Shown here piece after piece: positions 17,762 to 25,344 of a DNA stretch of 64,000 nt. This DNA is from Fulvimarina sp040239565 (GTDB lineage Bacteria > Pseudomonadota > Alphaproteobacteria > Rhizobiales > Rhizobiaceae). Below the pieces are notes generated by a model. It had not been told where the DNA came from. It did not search any database and saw nothing but the letters and a program-made list of their open reading frames with translations. The stretch spans positions 62,001-126,000 of the forward strand of contig NZ_JBEHWS010000001.1 of the NCBI RefSeq assembly GCF_040239565.1, given 5' to 3'. The stretch's first letter is position 1. Each line of letters starts with the position of its first letter. A program made the translations under genes and the position numbers.

Positions 17762-18205
17762 ATGACTTCACGCGCCCTGATTCGGCCGGCCTGGACGCCA
17801 GCAACGATCGCCCTGATGGTTGGCGGTTTCTTTGTCTTTTGGCCACTTGGCCTGGCCGTTCTTGCCTATATTCTCTGGGGCGATCGCCTCGACGCCTTCA
17901 AGCGCGACGTCAATACATCGACCGATCGCTTCTTCGGCGGTCTGAAGCGCGCAGGCTTCGATGCTTCGTCCTTCGGTGCACCGCGCACCGGTAATGTAGC
18001 CTTCGACGACTGGCGCGACGCCGAGCTGAAGCGTCTCGACGAGGAGCGCCGCAAGCTGCACGAGGCTTCGGCCGAATTTGAGGCCTATGCTCGCGAACTG
18101 CGCCGGGCGAAGGATCAGGAAGAGTTCGATCGCTTCATGAAGGACCGCCGCTCGCGCGAGACCCGCAGCGATGATGGCCCTGTGGTCGACGGCCATCCGG
18201 CTTGA
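17762..18205 (+). CDS. DUF2852 membrane protein
   Basis: A 147-residue protein with one strong hydrophobic segment near residues 16-38 (LMVGGFFVFWPLGLAVLAYILWGD), then a charged, coiled-coil-prone tail (ELKRLDEERRKLHEASAEFEAYARELRRAKDQ). This matches DUF2852 proteins common in Hyphomicrobiales, whose function is unknown. ATG 17762 has AAAGGAACGG upstream; the upstream extension is rejected. A terminator follows at 18261. Confidence 0.85.
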   Translation: MTSRALIRPAWTPATIALMVGGFFVFWPLGLAVLAYILWGDRLDAFKRDVNTSTDRFFGGLKRAGFDASSFGAPRTGNVAFDDWRDAELKRLDEERRKLHEASAEFEAYARELRRAKDQEEFDRFMKDRRSRETRSDDGPVVDGHPA

Positions 18206-18260
18206 TCCTCACGATGTCGCCCCGCCCGGTCTCATCCGGATGTGGAGCAACTCGATAATG

Positions 18261-18294
18261 AAGGCGGTGCCCTCGCGGTGCCGCCTTTTCTTTT
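18261..18294 (+). terminator. Intrinsic terminator after the DUF2852 gene
   Basis: AAGGCGG (18261-18267) pairs with CCGCCTT (18281-18287), followed by TTCTTTT. It lies 55 bases after the DUF2852 stop. Confidence 0.7.
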
Positions 18295-18421
18295 GGCCTC
18301 TGCAGCATCAGGCGATCTCAATTGGGGACGGAGCGCCGGCCCGGATACTGCCGCCATGGGAGCGACTCGATTGCCGTGTTATCTTCGGATGACCGGACGA
18401 ATCATTCGCGACTTCAGACCC

Positions 18422-19165
18422 ATGCCGCTCAAACTCCGCAGTCTCTATCGGCGTGCCGAAGCCTCGCCCGTGCCTGATTTCGTCGAGGCCGGCGGGCGGC
18501 AAGTGCCGCTCACGGTGCGCGAAAACGCCCGCGCCAAGCGGCTGATCCTGCGGATTGCACCCGATGGCGGTGCGGTGGTCACCGTCCCGCCGCGCACGCG
18601 CAAGAAGACCTTGTCGGATTTCATAACGCGCCACCGTGACTGGATCGCCGAGCGGGCAGGCGGCTCGGTCGCTCCGGTGTTCGTTGCCGATGGAGGGTCG
18701 ATTCCGCTGCGCGGCGACACGGTGAGGCTGGTCCATAGCGGCGGCCGGCGGGTGTCGCGGCTTGATGCCGAACTGGGTGAACTCAGTATCGGCGGTATGC
18801 CGGAACATTTCGGCCGGCGGGTGAAGGATTTCCTGCGCAAGGAAGCGAAGGCCGATCTGATGGCAGCGGTCGACACTCATTCCGCCCGCGTCGGTCTCTC
18901 ACCGAAGGCGGTGGCGCTCAAGGATACGGTGAGCCGCTGGGGATCCTGCACCTCGGATCGCCGGCTTTCGTTTTCCTGGCGCATCGTCATGGCGCCGCCC
19001 TACGTCCTCGACTATCTCGCCGCGCACGAGGTGGCGCATTTCAAGGAAATGAACCACTCGGCGGCCTTCTGGGCGGTTTGCCGCGATCTCTGTCCGAGGA
19101 TGGACGAGGGCCGGGCCTGGCTGAAGGCGAACGGCGCCTCGCTGCATCGTATCCGCTTCGAGTGA
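18422..19165 (+). CDS. YgjP-type M48-like metallopeptidase (DUF45)
   Basis: A 247-residue zinc-dependent hydrolase. HEVAHFKEMNH around residue 202 gives HExxH plus the third histidine, preceded by RWGSCTSDRRLSFSWRIVMAPPYVLDYLAAHE, the signature run of the YgjP/DUF45 (WLM-related) family. The N-terminal part RAKRLILRIAPDGGAVVTVPPR is also family-typical. The physiological substrate is unknown. The ATG at 18422 gives the usual length; an ATG at 18389 is in frame, and neither has a strong Shine-Dalgarno. It converges with yggS across a parS site. Confidence 0.85.
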   Translation: MPLKLRSLYRRAEASPVPDFVEAGGRQVPLTVRENARAKRLILRIAPDGGAVVTVPPRTRKKTLSDFITRHRDWIAERAGGSVAPVFVADGGSIPLRGDTVRLVHSGGRRVSRLDAELGELSIGGMPEHFGRRVKDFLRKEAKADLMAAVDTHSARVGLSPKAVALKDTVSRWGSCTSDRRLSFSWRIVMAPPYVLDYLAAHEVAHFKEMNHSAAFWAVCRDLCPRMDEGRAWLKANGASLHRIRFE

Positions 19166-19178
19166 TCGCGCGCGTCAC

Positions 19179-19194
19179 CGTTTCACGTGAAACG
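19179..19194. promoter_or_regulatory. parS: parS site 3 (14/16, perfect core)
   Basis: CGTTTCACGTGAAACG is a perfect 16-base palindrome containing the 14-base parS core. It sits between the convergent stops of the metallopeptidase gene and yggS, so no coding need explains it. Confidence 0.85.
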
Positions 19195-19202
19195 CGGGCG
19201 GA

Positions 19203-19877
19203 TCAGCTTCCCGAATAATCCCGCTCGCCGAAGATCGCCGAACCGACACGCACACTCGTCGCGCCGAACTGGATGGCGGTCTCGTAATCGCCGCTCATGC
19301 CCATTGAGAGCTTCTCGACGCCGGCATCGCCCGCGAGTTTGGCGAGAAGCGCGAAGTGCGGACCGGGGTTTTCATCGACCGGGGGGATGCACATGAGGCC
19401 CTCGATCGTCAGGCCATGCTCGGAGCGACACCGCTCAACGAATGCAACGGCTTCTTTCGGCAGGATACCCGCCTTCTGTTCCTCTTCGCCCGTGTTGACC
19501 TGGACGTAGAGACGCGGGGTCCGTCCCTGCTTCTTGATTTCCTTGGCGATCTCGCGGGCGATCTTTTCCCGGTCGACGCTTTCGATCACATCGAAAAGGG
19601 CGACGGCATCGCCGGTCTTGTTCGACTGGAGCGGGCCGACGAGGCGCAGTTCGATGTCCGTGAAGCGCTCGCGCAGAGGCGGCCATTTCGCCTGGCTTTC
19701 CTGCACCTTGTTCTCGCCGAAGATGCGCTGCCCGGCTTCGAGAACCGGGACGATCTCGTCCTCGCCTTTGGTCTTCGAAATCGCGACCAGGGCGACGCTG
19801 TCCGGCTCTCGCCCGGCATCGGTCACGGCCTTCGCGATTGCGGCAGTCACGGTTTGATATTGGTCGGCGGTGGACAC
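19203..19877 (-). CDS. YggS/PLPBP family pyridoxal-phosphate homeostasis protein
   Basis: A 224-residue PLP-binding protein of the PROSC/YggS group, with a TIM-barrel fold of alanine racemase type but no known enzyme activity; it buffers PLP and affects amino acid metabolism. The PLP lysine is in VAISKTKG (Lys35). Other signatures are FGENKVQE, LRLVGPLQSNK (usually H-x-IG-xLQxNK), VQVNTGEEEQKAGI and the C-terminal LSMGMSGDYETAI followed by VRVGSAIFGERDY. The start is GTG with GAGGAG just upstream. Confidence 0.9.
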   Translation of the reverse strand: MSTADQYQTVTAAIAKAVTDAGREPDSVALVAISKTKGEDEIVPVLEAGQRIFGENKVQESQAKWPPLRERFTDIELRLVGPLQSNKTGDAVALFDVIESVDREKIAREIAKEIKKQGRTPRLYVQVNTGEEEQKAGILPKEAVAFVERCRSEHGLTIEGLMCIPPVDENPGPHFALLAKLAGDAGVEKLSMGMSGDYETAIQFGATSVRVGSAIFGERDYSGS

Positions 19878-19962
19878 GAAACTCCTCGCAGAAGCTTTTA
19901 AGATGGGCCTCTCTTATCGCACGGGTGGTGGCAATCTCCAGCCCCGATGCGTCTGAAGAAGG

Positions 19963-20002
19963 CTCTTTAGCAAACGCAGCGAAAGCTGCGTTTGCTAAAG
20001 AG
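19963..20002. repeat. 40-nt perfect hairpin with GAAA tetraloop
   Basis: CTCTTTAGCAAACGCAGC (19963-19980) is exactly complementary to 19985-20002, around a GAAA (GNRA) tetraloop. It lies between divergent yggS and the toxin-antitoxin pair, where no gene ends, and is followed by TTATCCCC rather than a T-run. It could be a leader or attenuator of the toxin-antitoxin mRNA, a protein-binding site or a relic of an inserted element. Confidence 0.85.
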
Positions 20003-20200
20003 TTATCCCCATGCGTGCTTCTGCCTTTAAAATTTGGCGGTGCAACACAAACCCGTGAGAGGTAGCGGCTCTGTTAAACTCATCGTTCGTTCATACATTG
20101 TCAGTACAGGTTTCTCGTGATAATCGGTTCGGCGCTGATAGCGCTTGAAGCCGAACGCCTTGGCACTGAGCATGACCGGATGGTCATGAAGGATATGGTT

Positions 20201-20485
20201 ATGTCTGCCGCAAAAAAAGATGAAACATTCACGGCTCGTATCGCGCCGGCTGATCTCGAACTGATCCGCCGGGCCGCCGCCGTTTGCGGAAAGAGCCTTT
20301 CCAATTTCGTGATGGAGTCAGCCATGTATAGCGCCCAGAAGTCTTTGATGGATCAGCGTTTCATGCATCTCGATGCGAAGCTGTTCGATTCCGTATCCGA
20401 AACCCTGTCCCAGCCTGCGAAGACCCATCCGGCACTGGTCGATCTGTTTGCGGAAGAGAATGCGTGGGCGACTTCAAACGACTAG
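20201..20485 (+). CDS. TacA-type antitoxin (DUF1778)
   Basis: A 94-residue ribbon-helix-helix antitoxin. DETFTARIAPADLELIRRAA is the DNA-binding RHH strand and first helix. The C-terminal half (HPALVDLFAEENAW) would wrap the toxin. ATG 20201 is chosen because AAGGA stands 7 bases upstream; earlier in-frame ATGs lack this. The next gene starts 22 bases before this stop, typical for antitoxin-toxin coupling. The pair should repress its own promoter. G+C is somewhat lower than in neighbouring leuS. Confidence 0.88.
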   Translation: MSAAKKDETFTARIAPADLELIRRAAAVCGKSLSNFVMESAMYSAQKSLMDQRFMHLDAKLFDSVSETLSQPAKTHPALVDLFAEENAWATSND

Positions 20486-20997
20486 GGCTCTACGCGCCTG
20501 AACCTTTGAACGAAGCGCACGATCCGGCCGGCTTTTCAAGCGGGAAGCCGGTCATGGATTCATGGCTCACCGAGCTCGCCTTCCATAATCAGGCCAACAA
20601 CTTTTCTCGCACCTTCGTCATCTGCGATGAGGACAGGAAAGTTCGGGCTTTCTATGCCTTGTGTGCGGGGATGATCCTGCGAAAGGAGGCGCCGAAGAAG
20701 GTCGCGCCTCACGGGTCTCCGTCTGAAATTCCGGTTGCCTTGCTCGCCCGTCTCGCCGTTGCGCAGGATTTGCAGGGCAAAGGCATTGGCAAAGCACTTC
20801 TTTCGAACGCGCTTCGCAATGCTGCTTCGGCCTCACAGGCCGTGGCATTTCGGGCTGTCGTGGTCGATGCCATCGATGAGGAAGCATCGGCATTCTACAG
20901 GCGCTTCGGCTTTGCCTCGACGAAGATCAGCCCGATGAAACTGATCCTGCCGACCCAAGATATCGTCGCATCTCTCAACGCGGCCATGGCACGTTGA
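20464..20997 (+). CDS. TacT-type GNAT acetyltransferase toxin
   Basis: A 177-residue GNAT toxin; characterised relatives (TacT, AtaT, ItaT) acetylate the amino group of aminoacyl-tRNAs to block translation. The acetyl-CoA loop is LAVAQDLQGKGIGKALLSNAL (Q/RxxGxG/A). The late YRRFGF supplies the conserved Tyr and the aromatic region. The N-terminal FSSGKPVMDSWL segment is typical of DUF1778-linked toxins. It begins at GTG 20464 inside the antitoxin gene, and no internal damage is seen, so the pair is probably active. Confidence 0.88.
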   Translation: MGDFKRLGLYAPEPLNEAHDPAGFSSGKPVMDSWLTELAFHNQANNFSRTFVICDEDRKVRAFYALCAGMILRKEAPKKVAPHGSPSEIPVALLARLAVAQDLQGKGIGKALLSNALRNAASASQAVAFRAVVVDAIDEEASAFYRRFGFASTKISPMKLILPTQDIVASLNAAMAR

Positions 20998-21053
20998 TCG
21001 AGAGTGGCGGCGGCACATTGCGGTATCAGGTTGAATTCGCCATCGCGAAAAGG

Positions 21054-21073
21054 ATAAGTCAGCGCTGACTTAT
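21054..21073. promoter_or_regulatory. 20-bp perfect palindrome upstream of leuS
   Basis: ATAAGTCAGCGCTGACTTAT is self-complementary over 20 bases and lies 43 bases before the leuS ATG and 57 after the toxin stop. It could be an operator or a terminator stem for the toxin-antitoxin transcript, but there is no T-run. Confidence 0.6.
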
Positions 21074-21115
21074 TCCAAAAGGCCGGTCGACACGGCCCAA
21101 AGATCGCGACGCTTC

Positions 21116-23731
21116 ATGACCACCGAACGATATAATCCGCGCGCCGTCGAACCTCGCTGGCGGGCAGCCTGGGACGAGGCCGGTCTCTACGAGACGAAGA
21201 CCGATGCGCCGGGTGAAAAATACTATGTGCTCGAGATGTTTCCCTATCCTTCGGGGCGCATCCATATGGGCCATGTGCGCAATTACACGATGGGCGACGT
21301 CGTGGCGCGCTACAAGCGGGCGCAAGGGTTCAACGTGATCCATCCGATGGGCTGGGACGCCTTCGGAATGCCGGCGGAAAACGCGGCGATGCAGAACAAG
21401 GTGCATCCGGCGAAGTGGACCTACGAAAACATCGCGTCCATGCGCACCCAGCTGAAGTCGATGGGGCTTTCGCTCGACTGGTCCCGGGAATTCGCGACCT
21501 GCGACGTCGAATATTACCACCGCCAGCAGATGCTGTTCCTCGATTTCCTCGATGCAGGGCTCGCCTATCGCAAGAAGTCGAAGGTGAACTGGGACCCGGT
21601 CGACATGACCGTGCTCGCCAATGAGCAGGTGGAGGACGGCCGCGGCTGGCGCTCCGGCGCACTCGTCGAGCAGCGCGAACTCACCCAGTGGTTCTTCAAG
21701 ATCACCGATTTCGCCGAGGACCTGCTTCAGGCGCTCGACCATCTGCCGAACTGGCCGGAAAAGGTCCGGCTGATGCAGAAGAACTGGATCGGCAAGTCGG
21801 AGGGCCTGATGGTCCGCTGGCCGCTGGCCGAAGACGGCAAGCCCGAAGGCTTCGACGAGCTGACGGTGTTCACGACCCGTCCCGATACCCTGTTCGGTGC
21901 CTCCTTCCTGGCGGTCGCAGCGGATCATCCGCTGGCGCTGAAGCTTGCCGAAAGCGATCCGAAGCTTGCCGAATTCGCGGCCGAATGCCGGCGTTCGGGC
22001 ACGAGCGCCGAGGCATTGGAGACGGCGGAGAAGAAGGGTTACCGGACTGGCGTCGAAGCGGTGCATCCCTTCGATCCAAACTGGAAACTGCCGGTCTATG
22101 TGGCGAATTTCGTGCTGATGGACTACGGCACTGGCGCGATCTTCGGCTGCCCGGCCCACGACCAGCGCGACCTCGATTTCGCGCGGAAATACGAGCTACC
22201 GGTGAAGCCCGTCGTGCTGCCGCCGAAGGAAGATCCGACGGTCTTCACGATCTATTCCGAAGCCTATGACGGCGATGGCGTTCTCTTCAATTCCGAGTTT
22301 CTCGACGGCAAGACGCCGGAGGAGGGCTTCGAGGATATCGCGAACCGGCTGGAAGGGACTGACTTAGCCGGCAAACCACAGGCCGAGCGGAAGATCAATT
22401 TCCGTCTGCGCGACTGGGGCATTTCCCGCCAACGCTATTGGGGTTGCCCGATCCCGGTCATTCATTGCGAAGCCTGCGGCGTCGTGCCGGAGAAACGCGA
22501 GAACCTGCCCGTCGAACTGCCCGAGGACATCGATTTCGAAAAGCCGGGCAATCCGCTCGACCGGCATCCGACCTGGCGCAAGACCTCCTGCCCGCAATGC
22601 GGCGGCGAGGCACTGCGCGAGACGGACACGATGGACACATTCGTCGATTCGTCCTGGTACTTCGCCCGCTTCACCGCCCCGCGCGCCGAGACGCCGACCG
22701 TGCCGGACGTTGCGAACGCCTGGTTGCCGGTCGACCAATATATCGGCGGCATCGAGCATGCGATCCTGCATCTCCTCTATTCGCGCTTCTTCGTGCGCGC
22801 CATGAAGACGACCGGGCATGTCGATCTCGACGAGCCGTTCAAGGGCCTCTTCACGCAGGGTATGGTCGTTCACGAGACCTATAAGGACGGCCGCGAATGG
22901 GTCTCGCCCGCCGATGTGAATATCGTCGAAGAGGACGGCAAGCGCGTCGCGACGCGTATTTCGACTGGGGCCGAGATCGCCATCGGCGGCATCGAGAAGA
23001 TGTCGAAGTCGAAGAAGAACGTGGTGGACCCCGAGGATATCATCGGCCGGTTCGGTGCCGACACCGCGCGCTGGTTCGTGCTGTCGGACTCGCCGCCCGA
23101 TCGCGACGTGATCTGGACCGAGGCCGGCGCTGAAGGGTCCTTCCGCTTCGTTCAGCGCTTGTGGCGTCTTGTCAGCGAAGCCGCACCTAATGTCGCCGAT
23201 GCCGGTGCGGTGAGCGATCCCGAAGCGCAGCCAGGGCTCGACATCCGCAAAGCCGCGCATCGCGCCGCGCATGGCGTCGAGTCCGATATCGAGCGGCTCG
23301 GTTTCAACAAGGCGGTCGCGCGTATCCACGAAGTCGTCAACGTTCTGGCCGGCCCGCTCTCCAAGCTGGGCGAAGCTGATGCCGATACGAAGGCGGCTGC
23401 AGCATCGGCGCTCGATATGCTCGTGCGGCTGATCGCGCCGATGATGCCGCATCTGGCGCAGGAGTGCTGGACACTGCTCGGGCACGACGATTTCGTCTCG
23501 GCGCAGAGCTGGCCTGTGATCGAGCCGGAGCTGTTGCGCGACGACAGCGTCACACTTCCCTTGCAAATCAACGGAAAGAAGCGTGGCGACTTGACCGTCC
23601 CCGCCGAGGCCAGCAAAGCTGACATCGAACAGGCAGCGCTTGCCGCCGAGGTCGTGCAGCAGGCGCTGAACGGCGGGGAGCCCAAGCGGCTGGTCGTGGT
23701 GCCGGGGAGAATCGTGAATGTGGTCGTCTGA
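21116..23731 (+). CDS. leuS: Leucyl-tRNA synthetase
   Basis: An 871-residue class Ia synthetase. PYPSGRIHMGH gives the HIGH signature (His50-His53), and KMSKS is at about residues 628-632 (EKMSKSKKNVV). Between them are the editing domain (TTRPDTLFGASF, YGTGAIFGCPAHDQRD) and the zinc-like cysteine pairs (CEACG, CPQCGG). Length is normal. It leads the leuS-lptE-holA operon, and lptE starts inside its last codons. Confidence 0.97.
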   Translation: MTTERYNPRAVEPRWRAAWDEAGLYETKTDAPGEKYYVLEMFPYPSGRIHMGHVRNYTMGDVVARYKRAQGFNVIHPMGWDAFGMPAENAAMQNKVHPAKWTYENIASMRTQLKSMGLSLDWSREFATCDVEYYHRQQMLFLDFLDAGLAYRKKSKVNWDPVDMTVLANEQVEDGRGWRSGALVEQRELTQWFFKITDFAEDLLQALDHLPNWPEKVRLMQKNWIGKSEGLMVRWPLAEDGKPEGFDELTVFTTRPDTLFGASFLAVAADHPLALKLAESDPKLAEFAAECRRSGTSAEALETAEKKGYRTGVEAVHPFDPNWKLPVYVANFVLMDYGTGAIFGCPAHDQRDLDFARKYELPVKPVVLPPKEDPTVFTIYSEAYDGDGVLFNSEFLDGKTPEEGFEDIANRLEGTDLAGKPQAERKINFRLRDWGISRQRYWGCPIPVIHCEACGVVPEKRENLPVELPEDIDFEKPGNPLDRHPTWRKTSCPQCGGEALRETDTMDTFVDSSWYFARFTAPRAETPTVPDVANAWLPVDQYIGGIEHAILHLLYSRFFVRAMKTTGHVDLDEPFKGLFTQGMVVHETYKDGREWVSPADVNIVEEDGKRVATRISTGAEIAIGGIEKMSKSKKNVVDPEDIIGRFGADTARWFVLSDSPPDRDVIWTEAGAEGSFRFVQRLWRLVSEAAPNVADAGAVSDPEAQPGLDIRKAAHRAAHGVESDIERLGFNKAVARIHEVVNVLAGPLSKLGEADADTKAAAASALDMLVRLIAPMMPHLAQECWTLLGHDDFVSAQSWPVIEPELLRDDSVTLPLQINGKKRGDLTVPAEASKADIEQAALAAEVVQQALNGGEPKRLVVVPGRIVNVVV

Positions 23732-24260
23732 TCGTTTCAAGCGCTGCGGCGTGGCGCTTGCCGTCGTCGCGGGCCTCGGTGCGCTCTCCGCCTGCACGGC
23801 ACGCCCGCTCTATGCTGACGCGTCCGCTGCTGACGGTGTTTCTGCCGCGCGCCTTGCAAGCCTGAGAGGCCGGATTGCGATCCAGGAGTCGAACACCCGT
23901 ACTGCGCAGATCGTGCGAAACGAACTTCTCTCGCGCCTCAATGCGGGTGCGCGCGTCGCCGAGCCGGTTTACGTGGTTCAGCTGGACGCGACCGGCGTGG
24001 AGCGGGGTATCTCGATCGAGACCGGCGGCGTTCCGCGTTCGGCGATCTACGATCTGACAGTGACCTACAGCGTGGTTCGTCTCTCCGACAACCAGACGAT
24101 CGGCGGCGGCCAGCGCAAGGTCATTACGCCCTACGATCGCACGGCTCAGCTCTATCAGGCCCAGCGCGCGCTGCTCGACGCCCGCCAGCAGGCCGGCAAG
24201 GAAGCCGCCGCGCAGCTCGAGGTCGCGATCGCGACGCTCCTTCAGCAGGAAGGCTACTGA
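23718..24260 (+). CDS. lptE: LPS-assembly lipoprotein LptE
   Basis: A 180-residue outer-membrane lipoprotein that plugs LptD and helps insert LPS. The lipobox LSAC places the lipidated Cys at residue 26 after a hydrophobic signal (VALAVVAGLGA). Next comes RPLYADASA, typical of alphaproteobacterial LptE. Its start overlaps the leuS 3' end by 14 bases, and holA follows after 36 bases. Confidence 0.88.
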   Translation: MWSSDRFKRCGVALAVVAGLGALSACTARPLYADASAADGVSAARLASLRGRIAIQESNTRTAQIVRNELLSRLNAGARVAEPVYVVQLDATGVERGISIETGGVPRSAIYDLTVTYSVVRLSDNQTIGGGQRKVITPYDRTAQLYQAQRALLDARQQAGKEAAAQLEVAIATLLQQEGY

Positions 24261-24296
24261 TTTCGGTCCGCCTAGTCGCGGCGTGAGAGGTTCGTC

Positions 24297-25334
24297 ATGG
24301 CCCAGAAGAAAGCCGGCGAGGTCGATGCCTTTCTGTCGCGGCCGGACTTTTCCTATCCGGTCATCCTCCTCTACGGGCCCGATCCGGGTCTCGTTTCGGA
24401 GCGGGCGAGCACGATAGCCGGCCATTCGGGCGTCGATCCGAGCGATCCCTTCGCGAGTGTCAGCCTCTCGGCCGACGAGCTTGAAAAGGATATAGGCCGG
24501 CTCTACGATGAGGCGCTGACCGTCTCGCTCTTCGGCGGCACACGGCTGATCCGTGTGCGCGGTGCGGGCACCGGCAAGGCGCTGTCGGAAGCCGTCACGA
24601 CGCTTTCTGAAAAGAAGCTGGAAGGTGCGATCCTCATCGTCGAAGCGGGCGAGCTGAAGAAGAACGCCGCGCTGCGCCTCGGTGTGGAGCGGGCGAAATT
24701 CGCCATCGCCCTACCGTGCTATCAGGACGAAGGGCGGGCGCTCGACCGGATGATCGACGAAGAGTTCGCCCGGGCGGGTCTCCAGATCGATCGCGAGGGA
24801 CGCGAGGAGCTGAAGAGCCGGCTTGGCGCGAACCGCATGGCTTCGCGCGGCGAGGTGGAGAAGCTGTGCGTCTATGCCTATGGCACGGAGCGGGTGACGG
24901 CCGAGGATGTCGCGGCGATCGTCGGCGATGTTTCGGCCGATGCCGTGGACGAGGCAATCGATGCGACGATCAGCGGGGCGGTGAAGAAGCTGCCGGCGCT
25001 GATCGAGCGGCTGACCGATGCAGGTACGCCGATCTTCCAGCTCCAGCAGAGCCTGCTCCGCACCATTCAGCAGCTGACGGCGATGCGCGAGATCGTGGAG
25101 CGCCAGGGCGAGCCGGTGGGCCGCGTGGTCGAGCGTCGGCGCCCGCATTTCAAGCGGAAACCAGCGCTCGAGACGGCGCTTGCCGCCTGGCCGCTGGAGG
25201 CGCTTGCCCGGACGGCGCGCCGCATCGAGGCGGATATTCTGAGAAGCCGCAAGGAAAACCAGATGGCGCTGACGATCACGCGCCAGATGATGCTCTCGAT
25301 TGCCGTAGAAGCGGCGATGAACCGCCGGCGATAA
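24297..25334 (+). CDS. holA: DNA polymerase III delta subunit
   Basis: A 345-residue clamp-loader subunit that opens the beta sliding clamp. The N-terminal part (YPVILLYGPDPGLVSERASTIAGH) and the following Walker-less AAA-type fold match HolA; LDRMIDEEF and SRLGANRMASRGEVEKLCVYA are family runs. It is the last gene of the leuS operon. In many Hyphomicrobiales parB and parA follow holA; here ycaQ converges after 9 bases. Confidence 0.93.
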   Translation: MAQKKAGEVDAFLSRPDFSYPVILLYGPDPGLVSERASTIAGHSGVDPSDPFASVSLSADELEKDIGRLYDEALTVSLFGGTRLIRVRGAGTGKALSEAVTTLSEKKLEGAILIVEAGELKKNAALRLGVERAKFAIALPCYQDEGRALDRMIDEEFARAGLQIDREGREELKSRLGANRMASRGEVEKLCVYAYGTERVTAEDVAAIVGDVSADAVDEAIDATISGAVKKLPALIERLTDAGTPIFQLQQSLLRTIQQLTAMREIVERQGEPVGRVVERRRPHFKRKPALETALAAWPLEALARTARRIEADILRSRKENQMALTITRQMMLSIAVEAAMNRRR

Positions 25335-25344
25335 GCCGGCTTAT
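25331..25344. terminator. Palindrome at the convergent holA/ycaQ stops
   Basis: ATAAGCCGGCTTAT spans the holA stop and ends at the last base of ycaQ. It is a perfect 14-base palindrome that may serve as a shared weak terminator; there is no T-run. Confidence 0.35.

Noticed and set aside
20618..20893. Antisense frame within the GNAT toxin gene as an antisense regulator
   Set aside because: No promoter or terminator elements flank it, and its composition is a shadow of the sense gene.
22364..23797. 477-codon open frame antisense to leuS
   Set aside because: Same shadow effect; the sense strand is an intact leucyl-tRNA synthetase with all motifs.
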